In this document: in pieces, positions 15,706 through 22,145 of the stretch
How the letters are laid out: each line of letters opens with the position of its first letter
Position numbering within the stretch: the first letter of the stretch is position 1
IMG/VR virus record: IMGVR_UViG_3300045965_000114
Span: 1 to 42,717 of that record
Length of the DNA: 42,717 bases
From: a virus
Strand: one strand, 5' to 3'
Made by a program: the position numbers and the translations under genes
The notes under the pieces: model-generated
The model's database searches: none
What the model was told of the DNA's origin: nothing
The model's input: the letters and a program-made list of their open reading frames with translations, nothing else

Positions 15706-16331
15706 CCCGGTTCTTGACTCACCGGCCGCCGACCGGCCGACTTCGCCCGCGAGTGCTCGCGCACCAACTGATCCTCAAGCTCTCGACCACGAGCCGCCCA
15801 CACCGGGATGCGCTCATCCTCGATCCCGTAGCGGGCGGTATCCCCCAGCGCCTTGAACAAGACCACCTCCCACGCATTGATGGTGAGGGCGTTCTCGTCG
15901 CCATCGGCCGACAGGTCAGGCAGGTAGCGGTAATAGGACCGATGAATCGTGAGCACCTGATCCGGTGTCTTGCCGAGGTACAGATTGCCGCCCCACGTTG
16001 TGAAGTGGCGCGGTTTGCCCGTTTTCGTCGCGTCGGGATACACGTCGTCGAATTCGTCGAGGAGCAGAAACGTGATGTTCTGCACGCCCTGCGAATCAGG
16101 GTCCACGTAGAACATTTCATAGGGGCGACTAAATCCCGTCGGCAGGGCGTAGGTGTTCGTCGCCGCGACGGTGTCGAAGGTGTCGAGCATCTCGTTGTAG
16201 CTCAGGTCCCACTGCCGACACAGTTCTTTCTGCGCGATGTTGAGGATGTCCGTCCGGACACTATGCGCGATGCGTTTGGCATTCGCCCCGATCCAGTCGC
16301 CCATTCGATTGCGGAGCTCCAGATGGGTCAT
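15702..16331 (-). CDS. Putative head-tail adaptor protein, 209 aa
   Basis: Helical N-terminus (LRNRMGDWIGANAKRI, then VRTDILNIAQKELCRQ), a segment YALPTGFSRPYEMFYVDPD with the typical adaptor beta turn, and ADGDENALTINAWEVVLFKA followed by a helical tail. This profile suits podoviral adaptor/head-completion proteins (P22 gp4-like or Phage_adaptor-type) that bind the portal. GGGAAGG precedes the ATG. Its place between the capsid/portal block and the nozzle gene agrees. Confidence 0.65.
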   Translation of the reverse strand: MTHLELRNRMGDWIGANAKRIAHSVRTDILNIAQKELCRQWDLSYNEMLDTFDTVAATNTYALPTGFSRPYEMFYVDPDSQGVQNITFLLLDEFDDVYPDATKTGKPRHFTTWGGNLYLGKTPDQVLTIHRSYYRYLPDLSADGDENALTINAWEVVLFKALGDTARYGIEDERIPVWAARGRELEDQLVREHSRAKSAGRRPVSQEPG

Positions 16332-16510
16332 GCTAGAATCCTTCCCGCCGGGCGCATCCGCGAAATTCGGATGCTAGGACAGTCGTCGGCGCAGACCACG
16401 CAGACGCTGTCTTGAGGACCATGGCGGCGGTCGCTGCCCATGACACGGCGGGGTTGATGTTGCGCCGTGACGCGGCTTCTACCGCCGATCCTCGCCGGCA
16501 CCACAGTCAC
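16328..16510 (-). CDS. Small basic protein with CVVCADDC motif, 60 aa
   Basis: A GTG at 16510 overlaps the previous stop as GTGA, and the stop overlaps the next ATG as ATGA, continuing the coupling chain. Residues about 36-43 read CVVCADDC. The rest is Arg-rich. The coupling on both sides is the main support. The function is unknown. Confidence 0.45.
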   Translation of the reverse strand: MTVVPARIGGRSRVTAQHQPRRVMGSDRRHGPQDSVCVVCADDCPSIRISRMRPAGRILA

Positions 16511-16608
16511 GGACCCTCCCAGAGCCACTTGCGCAGAAAGCGCACGAGGCGACGCCACCAAGGCAGGGGCGGGGACGGGGCTGGAGTCGAGAGGTCGGCG
16601 ACGCTCAT
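16507..16608 (-). CDS. Trp/Arg-rich cationic peptide, 33 aa
   Basis: The ATG at 16608 overlaps the upstream stop as ATGA. After an N-terminal Pro-rich stretch, the peptide ends PWWRRLVRFLRKWLWEGP, carrying four Trp and five basic residues in a stretch that would be an amphipathic helix, similar in composition to membrane-active host-defence peptides. It is below the length most gene finders report. A membrane-disrupting or lysis peptide, or simply a membrane-anchoring one, is inferred. Confidence 0.5.
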   Translation of the reverse strand: MSVADLSTPAPSPPLPWWRRLVRFLRKWLWEGP

Positions 16609-16799
16609 CCGCCTCTGGCTTTCTTGAAAGCTATCGCGCGTTTCATCTTCTCTTTGCGCTCGGCGCTCACGTTCGCTCGCGTCACGGTGCTCGGCACGTT
16701 CGTATGTGTCTCCCGCATCGCGGCCTCAAGCCTCGCCTTTGGCGGCTTCTTCATCCCGTCGCCCTGCCGCGCCCGCGAGCCCGAGAGCTTCGGCGGCAT
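16605..16799 (-). CDS. Tiny basic protein of the MPP[KR] family, 64 aa
   Basis: Starts MPPKLSGSRARQGDG, and the body is rich in Lys, Arg and Ala (ERKEKMKRAIAFKKARGG at the end). Its first base overlaps the previous gene's stop. It shares the MPP[KR] beginning and a basic, disordered character with the genes at 16799, 17023 and 17683. A DNA- or RNA-binding or structural decoration role is speculative. Confidence 0.6.
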   Translation of the reverse strand: MPPKLSGSRARQGDGMKKPPKARLEAAMRETHTNVPSTVTRANVSAERKEKMKRAIAFKKARGG

Positions 16800-17023
16800 C
16801 AGTCGTCGCAGTCCTGCAGATCATGGATCGTGGCCCGCACCGGGTTGGCCAGCTTCGACTTCTCGTTGTCCAGATTCGCCGCGGCCTTCGGGGGGCCAGC
16901 CTTCGGCGGCTCGGGCGAGGTCTGCGGCCCGGTCGCGACATTGGGCGCCTTGGGGCTCGGGGGCTGCACGGGGGTATTCGGGAGATCCTTCCCCGTCGCC
17001 CGCTGCCCGACCTTCGGGGGCAC
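16799..17023 (-). CDS. Tiny Pro-rich protein of the MPP[KR] family, 74 aa
   Basis: Starts MPPKVGQRATGKDLPNTP. The middle is Pro/Ala-rich and likely disordered (SPKAPNVATGPQTSPEPPKA). The end is acidic-helical with NPVRATIHDLQDCDD. It is coupled by a one-base overlap to the genes on both sides. The second of four paralogue-like small proteins in this stretch. Confidence 0.6.
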   Translation of the reverse strand: MPPKVGQRATGKDLPNTPVQPPSPKAPNVATGPQTSPEPPKAGPPKAAANLDNEKSKLANPVRATIHDLQDCDD

Positions 17024-17160
17024 TAGCCCTGCCCCGGCCGCTTTAGGCCCTTCGGCCCGCCCGTCGTCTTACCCTTGATGGGCGCCGCGTGATGCGGATC
17101 CTTCGTGGAGCCCTTCTGCGTGCCCCCCATGTGACGAATGCTGGAAACTTTCGGCGGCAT
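17023..17160 (-). CDS. Tiny basic protein of the MPP[KR] family, 45 aa, overlapping another frame
   Basis: Begins MPPKVSSIRHMGGTQ and continues Lys/Gly-rich to the end. The first 92 nt share DNA with the 3' end of the gene at 17069-17686 in another frame, an unusually long overlap. I accept it because its N-terminus matches the MPPK pattern and its stop is coupled to the next gene. If it proves to be a shadow frame, only one gene is lost. Confidence 0.5.
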   Translation of the reverse strand: MPPKVSSIRHMGGTQKGSTKDPHHAAPIKGKTTGGPKGLKRPGQG

Positions 17161-17686
17161 GTTCCATGACTCCTTCCTGAATGTGGGCCGGGTTGATGTG
17201 CAGCGCTGGCGGATCATGTCGATGCGGGCGCATCGGCTCGAGCTTCCCGTGCAACCACGCATCGAGACTGCGCCAGTCATAGATGTCATTGCGCGGATAG
17301 CTCGCCCAGAGATCCGGGTGGCGCTCGATGAACTTCGCCGAGAACTTGACGCAGCCGAGATTTTTCTCGTTCACGGCGCCATGCACGATCAGCGGGAGCG
17401 CGCACCAGGACTCGGGACACTCCCACAACTGCGTGAGGGCACCCGGCCAAGGGGCCACGTCCGCCTCAAGATTGATGAACGGACGCTTCCACGCCCAGAG
17501 CTCGCGCAGCGAGTCGCCGTAAGCGTGCTTCTGCTCGGGCGGGCAGTAGACGCAGAGAATGAACATTTCTAGCGGCACCGGCCGATAGTGCGGGTCGTTG
17601 GTCCGGAGGTGGAGGCGCTCCTGGGCGAGCGCCATCTCCGTCGCCTTTTCGATCCGGCCGGGGTGGTGGACGACGACGCGGATCAT
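17069..17686 (-). CDS. Hypothetical protein, possibly glycosyltransferase-like, 205 aa
   Basis: The middle contains FINLEADVAPW and LWECPESWCALP, then GAVNEKNLGCVKFSAKFI. An LEAD acidic motif followed by a C-E-S-W-C stretch is reminiscent of small GT-A nucleotide-sugar-binding proteins in phages, where DxD-like acids hold a metal. The C-terminal 60 residues are His/Gly-rich and look disordered (PHRHDPPALHINPAHIQ). The start at 17686 is coupled by ATGA. The match is suggestive only. Confidence 0.5.
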   Translation of the reverse strand: MIRVVVHHPGRIEKATEMALAQERLHLRTNDPHYRPVPLEMFILCVYCPPEQKHAYGDSLRELWAWKRPFINLEADVAPWPGALTQLWECPESWCALPLIVHGAVNEKNLGCVKFSAKFIERHPDLWASYPRNDIYDWRSLDAWLHGKLEPMRPHRHDPPALHINPAHIQEGVMEHAAESFQHSSHGGHAEGLHEGSASRGAHQG

Positions 17687-17871
17687 TTGCCGCGCGTCCG
17701 CTTGAGCCGCTCGGATGCCATCTCCGGAGAAATCTTCTGCCGCTTGGCGACCGCCGCCGCCGTGCTCTTGAAATTCGGGTGCCGCATCGACGAGGGCGTG
17801 ACCGCCTTGGGCCGGGCGCCGCGCCCCTCCCCGACGCTCGTGACCCGCGAGCCGGTCACTCTGGGCGGCAT
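17683..17871 (-). CDS. Tiny basic protein of the MPP[KR] family, 62 aa
   Basis: Begins MPPRVTGSRVTSVGEGRGAR. The C-terminal half is Lys/Arg/Ser-rich (FKSTAAAVAKRQKISPE, then ASERLKRTRGK). ATGA overlaps the next gene. The fourth member of the MPP[KR] set and the only one with MPPR. A possible assembly or nucleic-acid-binding role is unproven. Confidence 0.6.
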   Translation of the reverse strand: MPPRVTGSRVTSVGEGRGARPKAVTPSSMRHPNFKSTAAAVAKRQKISPEMASERLKRTRGK

Positions 17872-17872
17872 C

Positions 17873-18136
17873 TCAGCGGCTACCCCGGCCGCCGTGCCGC
17901 ACGCGCGGCGTGGTCGACTCCTCAGGTTCCTCGGGCGGGGCCGCTGGTGCCTCGGCTGGCGGTGCCCCGGCATCGGCATCCGGCAGATCGCGCGGATGGA
18001 TGTGGACGCCAAACCAGTCGTTTTTCTCGATCAGCGCGATCACCTCGGGGTCATCCGTCTCGAACGAGCCCTCGCGGAAGTGGACGCTGGCCCCGATCGT
18101 GAGACTGGGAAACCGATTGCAGACGTACGCCTTCAT
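17873..18136 (-). CDS. Hypothetical capsid-cluster protein, 87 aa
   Basis: Starts MKAYVCNRFPSLTIGASVHF; a similar MKAY..NRFPSLTI beginning recurs in small proteins beside phage capsid genes. The N-terminal half is beta-rich and includes GSFETDDPEVIALIEKNDWFG. The C-terminal 35 residues are Pro/Ala/Glu-rich and disordered. The start at 18136 is ATGA-coupled. Possibly a capsid-decoration or head-completion protein. Confidence 0.6.
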   Translation of the reverse strand: MKAYVCNRFPSLTIGASVHFREGSFETDDPEVIALIEKNDWFGVHIHPRDLPDADAGAPPAEAPAAPPEEPEESTTPRVRHGGRGSR

Positions 18137-18465
18137 AACCCCACCACCCAGAAGCGCACGACGCGCGTGTTGAGATCCGCCGCGGCGATCTCCTGAAAGA
18201 GCGCCGCCGTGTTGCTCTTGAACGCGAGCAGCTTGCACGTGGTGGTATCCGCGCCGGGGACAAAGCCAAACGTCGCCCCGGCCGCGGCGACTTGCGGCCC
18301 CATGGCCGTCATCCCGAGAATCCCGCTCAGCTTGACGTCCGAAGCATTGATCGTCCAGCCAGCCGTGACGTAGCTGCTGTCAAACGTGATGTCGATGATG
18401 GCAAAACGGATGCCGCCCGACTTCTGGATGTTCACCCGCTTCACGTCGGTAAAGGTCAGCGCCAT
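18133..18465 (-). CDS. Capsid-associated small protein, 110 aa
   Basis: Beta-rich sequence with FAIIDITFDSSYVTAGWT and a C-terminal strand VVRFWVVGL. GAGGAG lies six bases before the ATG. It follows the major capsid gene directly after two tandem hairpins, where capsid-decoration proteins often lie. No family is recognised. Confidence 0.6.
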   Translation of the reverse strand: MALTFTDVKRVNIQKSGGIRFAIIDITFDSSYVTAGWTINASDVKLSGILGMTAMGPQVAAAGATFGFVPGADTTTCKLLAFKSNTAALFQEIAAADLNTRVVRFWVVGL

Positions 18466-18476
18466 GTGAATCTCCT

Positions 18477-18515
18477 CGCCCCCGAAGGGGCGGGGGCGGC
18501 CCGAAGACCGCCCCC
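18477..18515. terminator. Two adjacent GC hairpins downstream of the capsid gene
   Basis: CGCCCC at 18477-18482 pairs with GGGGCG at 18487-18492. On the minus strand this loop is TTCG, closed by a C-G pair, an especially stable tetraloop. GGGGGCGG at 18492-18499 pairs with CCGCCCCC at 18508-18515, an 8-bp stem. They lie directly downstream of the capsid gene stop. They may stabilise the capsid mRNA or act as a partial terminator; no T-run follows. Confidence 0.55.
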
Positions 18516-18531
18516 GAGGATTAACTACAAG

Positions 18532-19701
18532 CTACGGGACAAACGCTGTCATGCTCTTCGCGACCCCGTGCGCGTTCTCGTGCTGCAACTCGTAGCCCGC
18601 TTCCGTGAGCCACTCGTCCTTGCGCGCGTCGTCGCCGGGGTTCTGGCGATTGTCCTTGTAGTCGGTGTCGCGGTTCCGCAGGTAGCGGTACACGACAAAC
18701 TTCGGATCGACCACGATCCCCCAGGTGTGGAACGTGGCGTTTTCCGAGAACAGCGGATGCTGCATCACCTGGAGCGAGCCGTACGGTGTGATCCACTCCG
18801 ACATCTTCTGGCCGTAGGTGGTACTGGTCGGCGTCGCGGTGATCGTGTAGTGCGCCCGTGCGATCTTGTTCAGCACGTTGAGCGCCCGCGAGCCGCAGAG
18901 AAACGCCTTTTCGCTCGACCCGCGCTTGAAGATGTTTTCGAGGAAGGCTTCCCACGTGTCGATGGTCACGGTGCCTGCGAAGTCCGTGACGTTGGTCGTG
19001 CAGAACGAGATGTGGCCCTTGGTGGTGCGCTGCGGCTGCGCACCGCTCGTGTCCTCCACGCCGGTGCCGAAGATGAACGACTTTTCCATCTCCATCGCGT
19101 GCAGCTCGAGCGTCTCGCGCTGGTATTCCTTCATCGGGCCGGCGTCGTCCCAGCGCATCCGGGTCTGCTGCGCCGTGCCGGTCAAGTCCAGAACGTTGCG
19201 GAAAATCTGCGTGTAATTGTTGACGACGGTCGGATCGTAGGTGATCGCCGTCGGGAGCGAGGCGCCTTCCAGGTGCGAGGTGCCGATGATCAGGAGGCCG
19301 TCGCCGTCGTTCATCGCGGCGGCGGTCACGCCCTTGCCGCGCACGGCGGCAAACGAGTTGTAGGGCGCGGTCGGATCGGCCGAGACCCAGATCACTTCGA
19401 GGGTCCGCTCGTTGATGAGCGCGTGGCCCTTGCGCAGGATGTTCGACGCGCCCGAGCCCGCCGACTCGATCGTGGTGTCGGTGGAGGTCTGGGCACCCGA
19501 CACGAGCACGCGCTGCGTCGGGAGACCCTTCAGGAAAACTTTGAACTCTGGATCGTCAGTCTGCTCCTCTTTCAACCGCGACATCAGCGCGGTGAGAGGG
19601 GCTTTCGTGTTGGGTTCGAGCAGAATGATGGCCTGTCGATAATTCTTCGGTCGGTCATCGCTGGAAAAATTGCCGGTGCCACGCATGCCGAGAACGGCCA
19701 T
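18532..19701 (-). CDS. Major capsid protein (DUF5309 / SU10-like), 389 aa
   Basis: The N-terminus MAVLGMRGTGNFSSDDRPKN and the following NTKAPLTALMSRL pattern are typical of the DUF5309/SU10 HK97-fold family, with which the protein length agrees. Central segments include TYDPTVVNNYTQIFRNV, and the C-terminal region includes GIVVDPKFVVYRYLRNRDTDYKDN. Good AGAGGA ribosome-binding site four bases before the ATG. A scaffold gene precedes it and two hairpins follow. The protein forms the icosahedral shell. Confidence 0.85.
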   Translation of the reverse strand: MAVLGMRGTGNFSSDDRPKNYRQAIILLEPNTKAPLTALMSRLKEEQTDDPEFKVFLKGLPTQRVLVSGAQTSTDTTIESAGSGASNILRKGHALINERTLEVIWVSADPTAPYNSFAAVRGKGVTAAAMNDGDGLLIIGTSHLEGASLPTAITYDPTVVNNYTQIFRNVLDLTGTAQQTRMRWDDAGPMKEYQRETLELHAMEMEKSFIFGTGVEDTSGAQPQRTTKGHISFCTTNVTDFAGTVTIDTWEAFLENIFKRGSSEKAFLCGSRALNVLNKIARAHYTITATPTSTTYGQKMSEWITPYGSLQVMQHPLFSENATFHTWGIVVDPKFVVYRYLRNRDTDYKDNRQNPGDDARKDEWLTEAGYELQHENAHGVAKSMTAFVP

Positions 19702-19710
19702 TGGTGTCCT

Positions 19711-20700
19711 CTATCGCCTCGGCAGAAAGTCCTCGGTGAGCGTCTGGAGAAGCGTCGCTTCCGCGGCCGGGGCGGGCGTCGGGCGTGAGCCCTTGCCGTC
19801 GCTGCCGGCGCGGAGCCGCTGATTTTGACGCTCGATCCGTTCACGTTCCGCTGTCGCCTGCGCCGCCGTCAGCACCGTCTCGTGATTGAATGCGACCCAC
19901 TGCCGCTTGAGGTAGTCCGGCGTCAGTTGGGTGACGAGCGGATTGCCCGATTCGATCAGGAAGTCCAGGAACCCCTGCCGCTTCTCGGCGTCGAGGAGCG
20001 GCTTGAAGAAATCGCCCGAGCCCGCGAGCGTGTCGAGCGTCGCCGTCAACTGTGTCTTGTGGCCGTTGGCTTCGGCCTTGCGCGTCTGCCCCGTGTGGAG
20101 CTCGCTGAAGGAGCCGAAGCGCCGGTTGAGGTCGTACATCTGGTCGCGGTGCCAGAGCATCTGCGCGACGGCGTTCGGATACAGTTGGGCGAAGTCCTCT
20201 TCGATCCACCCGTTCTTGACCGCCTCGTTGATCTGGGGCGCGTAGTGGGCGACGAGCTGGGCTTGATGGGCGCGCGGGTCGATCGGCTGTTGCGGCTGCG
20301 GCGGCGTCTGCTCCTGCTGACGCTGCTGCTCGAGCATTTCGATGTACTTCTTTTGCAGCGTCGGAAATTGCTCGTAGGTTTGCAGGAGCGCCTGCTGGAG
20401 CACCTCGTTCTCGAGCACTTCCTGGAACGTGTATTCCTTGCCGCGGATCTTGATCTTCTGGGGTTCGGGCTTGACTGCCGTCGGAGCAGGCTCAGGGCTT
20501 GGCACCGGCTCGGGGGCCGGCGATGGGGAAGGCTCCGGAGCCGGACGCTCCGACGGCAGATAATCGCTCGTCAGGTCGCTTAACCGCGAGGGGGCTGCCG
20601 ATGGCGCAGACGCAGCGGGCGCGCTCGGAGCCGAGGGCGCTGCCGCTGCTGTCGGTGGTGCGCTGCTGGGTGCTGCTGTCGGTGTCGTCTCGTCTGCCAT
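19711..20700 (-). CDS. Capsid scaffolding protein, 329 aa
   Basis: Ala/Ser/Pro-rich N-terminus, then RLSDLTSDYLP at residues about 39-49. A Pro/Glu linker (to about 80) follows, then a helical core with KIKIRGKEYTFQEVLEN and EQFPTLQKKYIEMLEQQRQQ, and a mixed helical C-terminus ending LLQTLTEDFLPRR, which echoes the N-terminal LTSDYLP. High charge and position immediately before the capsid gene are typical of scaffold proteins, which guide shell assembly and leave the head. GAGGC precedes the ATG. No protease domain is seen. Confidence 0.75.
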   Translation of the reverse strand: MADETTPTAAPSSAPPTAAAAPSAPSAPAASAPSAAPSRLSDLTSDYLPSERPAPEPSPSPAPEPVPSPEPAPTAVKPEPQKIKIRGKEYTFQEVLENEVLQQALLQTYEQFPTLQKKYIEMLEQQRQQEQTPPQPQQPIDPRAHQAQLVAHYAPQINEAVKNGWIEEDFAQLYPNAVAQMLWHRDQMYDLNRRFGSFSELHTGQTRKAEANGHKTQLTATLDTLAGSGDFFKPLLDAEKRQGFLDFLIESGNPLVTQLTPDYLKRQWVAFNHETVLTAAQATAERERIERQNQRLRAGSDGKGSRPTPAPAAEATLLQTLTEDFLPRR

Positions 20701-20834
20701 GTGTTCGCCTCGGCCGCTCCCGCTCTGCAGGTCGGCGGCATCGAACCATCGGCTCCCGGTTCCGGAACCAGGTCAGCCCGAGCCCACGTGCGCGCCAGAT
20801 CGCCTCTCGGTCCCGGCAGCGCACGCCGGAGGGG

Positions 20835-21314
20835 TCAATCGATCGCGTGAGTCATCAAGCGCTGGCGGGCTGCTGCCGCCGCCAACGCGGCACTCTCCTC
20901 GTCTTGAAAGTTCTCTCGGTACGCTATGCGGCCATTGAGTCGAACCTGTGCGCACCATGTATGTCGATCACGCCGGTGATAAACGCCGCGATAGCGGGAA
21001 TTCCCATTCAACTGGGAAGGCCGATTTTGGGCGTTCTGCAGGGTAGTGACGAGACGCAGATTCGAGCGCCGATTGTCGAGGCCGTCGCGATTGATATGGT
21101 CGACTTCCATGCCTTCCGGCGCGTCTAAAATCAGCCGGTGCATCAGCACCCGTCGTCCCTGCTGGTCAGTTCCGGCGTATTTCGTCTGGTTTTTGGGGTT
21201 GGGCCGGAGGAGTCGCCAGCTATAGCCCTGTACCAAGTCAAGATCGGCAGCGTCCACGATGGCGATGCCGACTTGTCCGGTCCTGCCGTACAGCGGTATC
21301 TCTCGGTGCTCCAC
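20835..21314 (-). CDS. HNH endonuclease with AP2-like DNA-binding domain, 159 aa
   Basis: Residues about 60-100 carry the HNH core: MHRLILDAPEGMEVDHINRD, NRRSNLRLVTTLQNAQNR. After this, SRYRGVYHRRDRHTWCAQVR to the end is an AP2/ERF-like beta-sheet. The GTG at 21314 has an AAGGGGG site. It lies just upstream of the scaffold gene. Probably a homing endonuclease, distinct from the three HNH_3 paralogues. Confidence 0.9.
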   Translation of the reverse strand: MEHREIPLYGRTGQVGIAIVDAADLDLVQGYSWRLLRPNPKNQTKYAGTDQQGRRVLMHRLILDAPEGMEVDHINRDGLDNRRSNLRLVTTLQNAQNRPSQLNGNSRYRGVYHRRDRHTWCAQVRLNGRIAYRENFQDEESAALAAAAARQRLMTHAID

Positions 21315-21334
21315 GACGCCCCCTTAAACGACAA

Positions 21335-21370
21335 GAGCCGCCGACAGGGCTTTGGCCCCATCGGCGGCTC
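21335..21370. terminator. Extended hairpin with nested GGGC/GCCC stem
   Basis: GAGCCGCCGA at 21335-21344 pairs perfectly with TCGGCGGCTC at 21361-21370, and GGGC/GCCC at 347-350/355-358 extends it inward. On the minus strand TTGTCGTTT follows. It lies in the largest quiet interval (21315-21473), between the two-gene unit at 21474-21883 and the HNH gene. A terminator, or a processing or attenuator element, is likely. The rest of the interval also has a CTAGGA...TCCTAG inverted repeat and no convincing gene. Confidence 0.6.
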
Positions 21371-21473
21371 CGAATGCCGGATGACCGCTACTTATGAATC
21401 CTAGAGGCCCGGTGGGGTGACTAGCCCCTCCGGTCGGTCGTCAACCGCCCCTAGGACATTGCTAAAACGGGCG

Positions 21474-21674
21474 CTATCCTAGCACGATCTCGTCGCCCTT
21501 CTCTTGGGCGCTCAACGTCACCTTCTGCTCAAACGTCAGCCCGAGCGGCTCGCCGACGCGCAGATGGATCACGAAGTTGCCCGTGCGACCCGCCCGGACT
21601 GCGGCCGCGTACTCGTCGAGGATGCGGCGCGGGATCGCGACCGTGACCGCGCAGGGAATCGTGACCATCGCCAT
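21474..21674 (-). CDS. Small hypothetical protein, 66 aa
   Basis: Starts MAMVTIPCAVTVAIPRRILD, with beta-strand-like alternation to VTLSAQEKGDEIVL at the end. TGATG-type coupling to the membrane protein upstream sets the start. It could be an accessory capsid or head protein, or a cytoplasmic partner of the membrane protein. No family is recognised. Confidence 0.6.
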   Translation of the reverse strand: MAMVTIPCAVTVAIPRRILDEYAAAVRAGRTGNFVIHLRVGEPLGLTFEQKVTLSAQEKGDEIVLG

Positions 21675-21883
21675 CACGGTTTCCACGGCGGCAGCACATT
21701 CACGAGCCAGTACACGACCACCAAGAGGCAGAGCAGCCCCGCGATGACTTGGAGCCCCGTCGTCACGATCGGTGGGGCACCGCCCGCCGCCGCCATCTTC
21801 GCGAGCGCCCAATACACGACCCCGATGACCACGATGGCGAGGACCACCCAGATCAGCCCGACGATGAGCGATTGAATGGGCAT
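21674..21883 (-). CDS. Two-TM small membrane protein, 69 aa
   Basis: Two long hydrophobic helices: about residues 3-28 (LIVGLIWVVLAIVVIGVVYW) and 38-62 (VIAGLLCLLVVVYWLV), with a short loop. GGGAGG lies six bases before the ATG. It resembles a class II holin or a small membrane protein found near capsid genes. With no endolysin beside it, the assignment stays open. Confidence 0.65.
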   Translation of the reverse strand: MPIQSLIVGLIWVVLAIVVIGVVYWALAKMAAAGGAPPIVTTGLQVIAGLLCLLVVVYWLVNVLPPWKP

Positions 21884-21896
21884 CGTTAGCCTCCCG

Positions 21897-22145
21897 TCAC
21901 CGCGTCACCGTGACGCGCAGGGGTAGCATCTTGTCCGACCCGTTGGGCATTTCCGCGAACACCCCATAGTCCGAGAGCCCCTCCGGGGGCTCCACCGTCA
22001 CCGAGGTCCCGGTCGTCACCGCGACGATCTGCCAATTCGCATTCAGGCTCTCGCCGGGGCAGCGATTCTTGTGCGTGCAGCGACCGACGCGATATCGCAC
22101 AGCTTCGGCGATAGGCGTCCAATCCAGGACGCACCCGCCATCGCC
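21897..22145 (-). pseudogene. In-frame continuation after a TGA: second half of an Fn3-like domain
   Basis: Immediately downstream and in the same frame as 22146-22583, 82 codons continue GDGGCVLDWTPIAEAVRYRV, then NANWQIVAVTTGTSVTVEPP, an Fn3-like beta-sandwich. The preceding gene ends ATGVTFQ, which is the start of the same domain, and the intervening codon is TGA where TGG would encode Trp. So this is readthrough product, a nonsense-split gene, a recent assembly error, or a separate gene from a GTG at 22100. A competing ATGA-linked start at 22149 opens an Arg-rich frame that does not look like protein. Confidence 0.5.

Noticed and set aside
18292-19788. 498-codon plus-strand open frame opposite the capsid gene
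   Set aside because: Arg/Val/His-rich, without motif; fully antisense to the major capsid gene.
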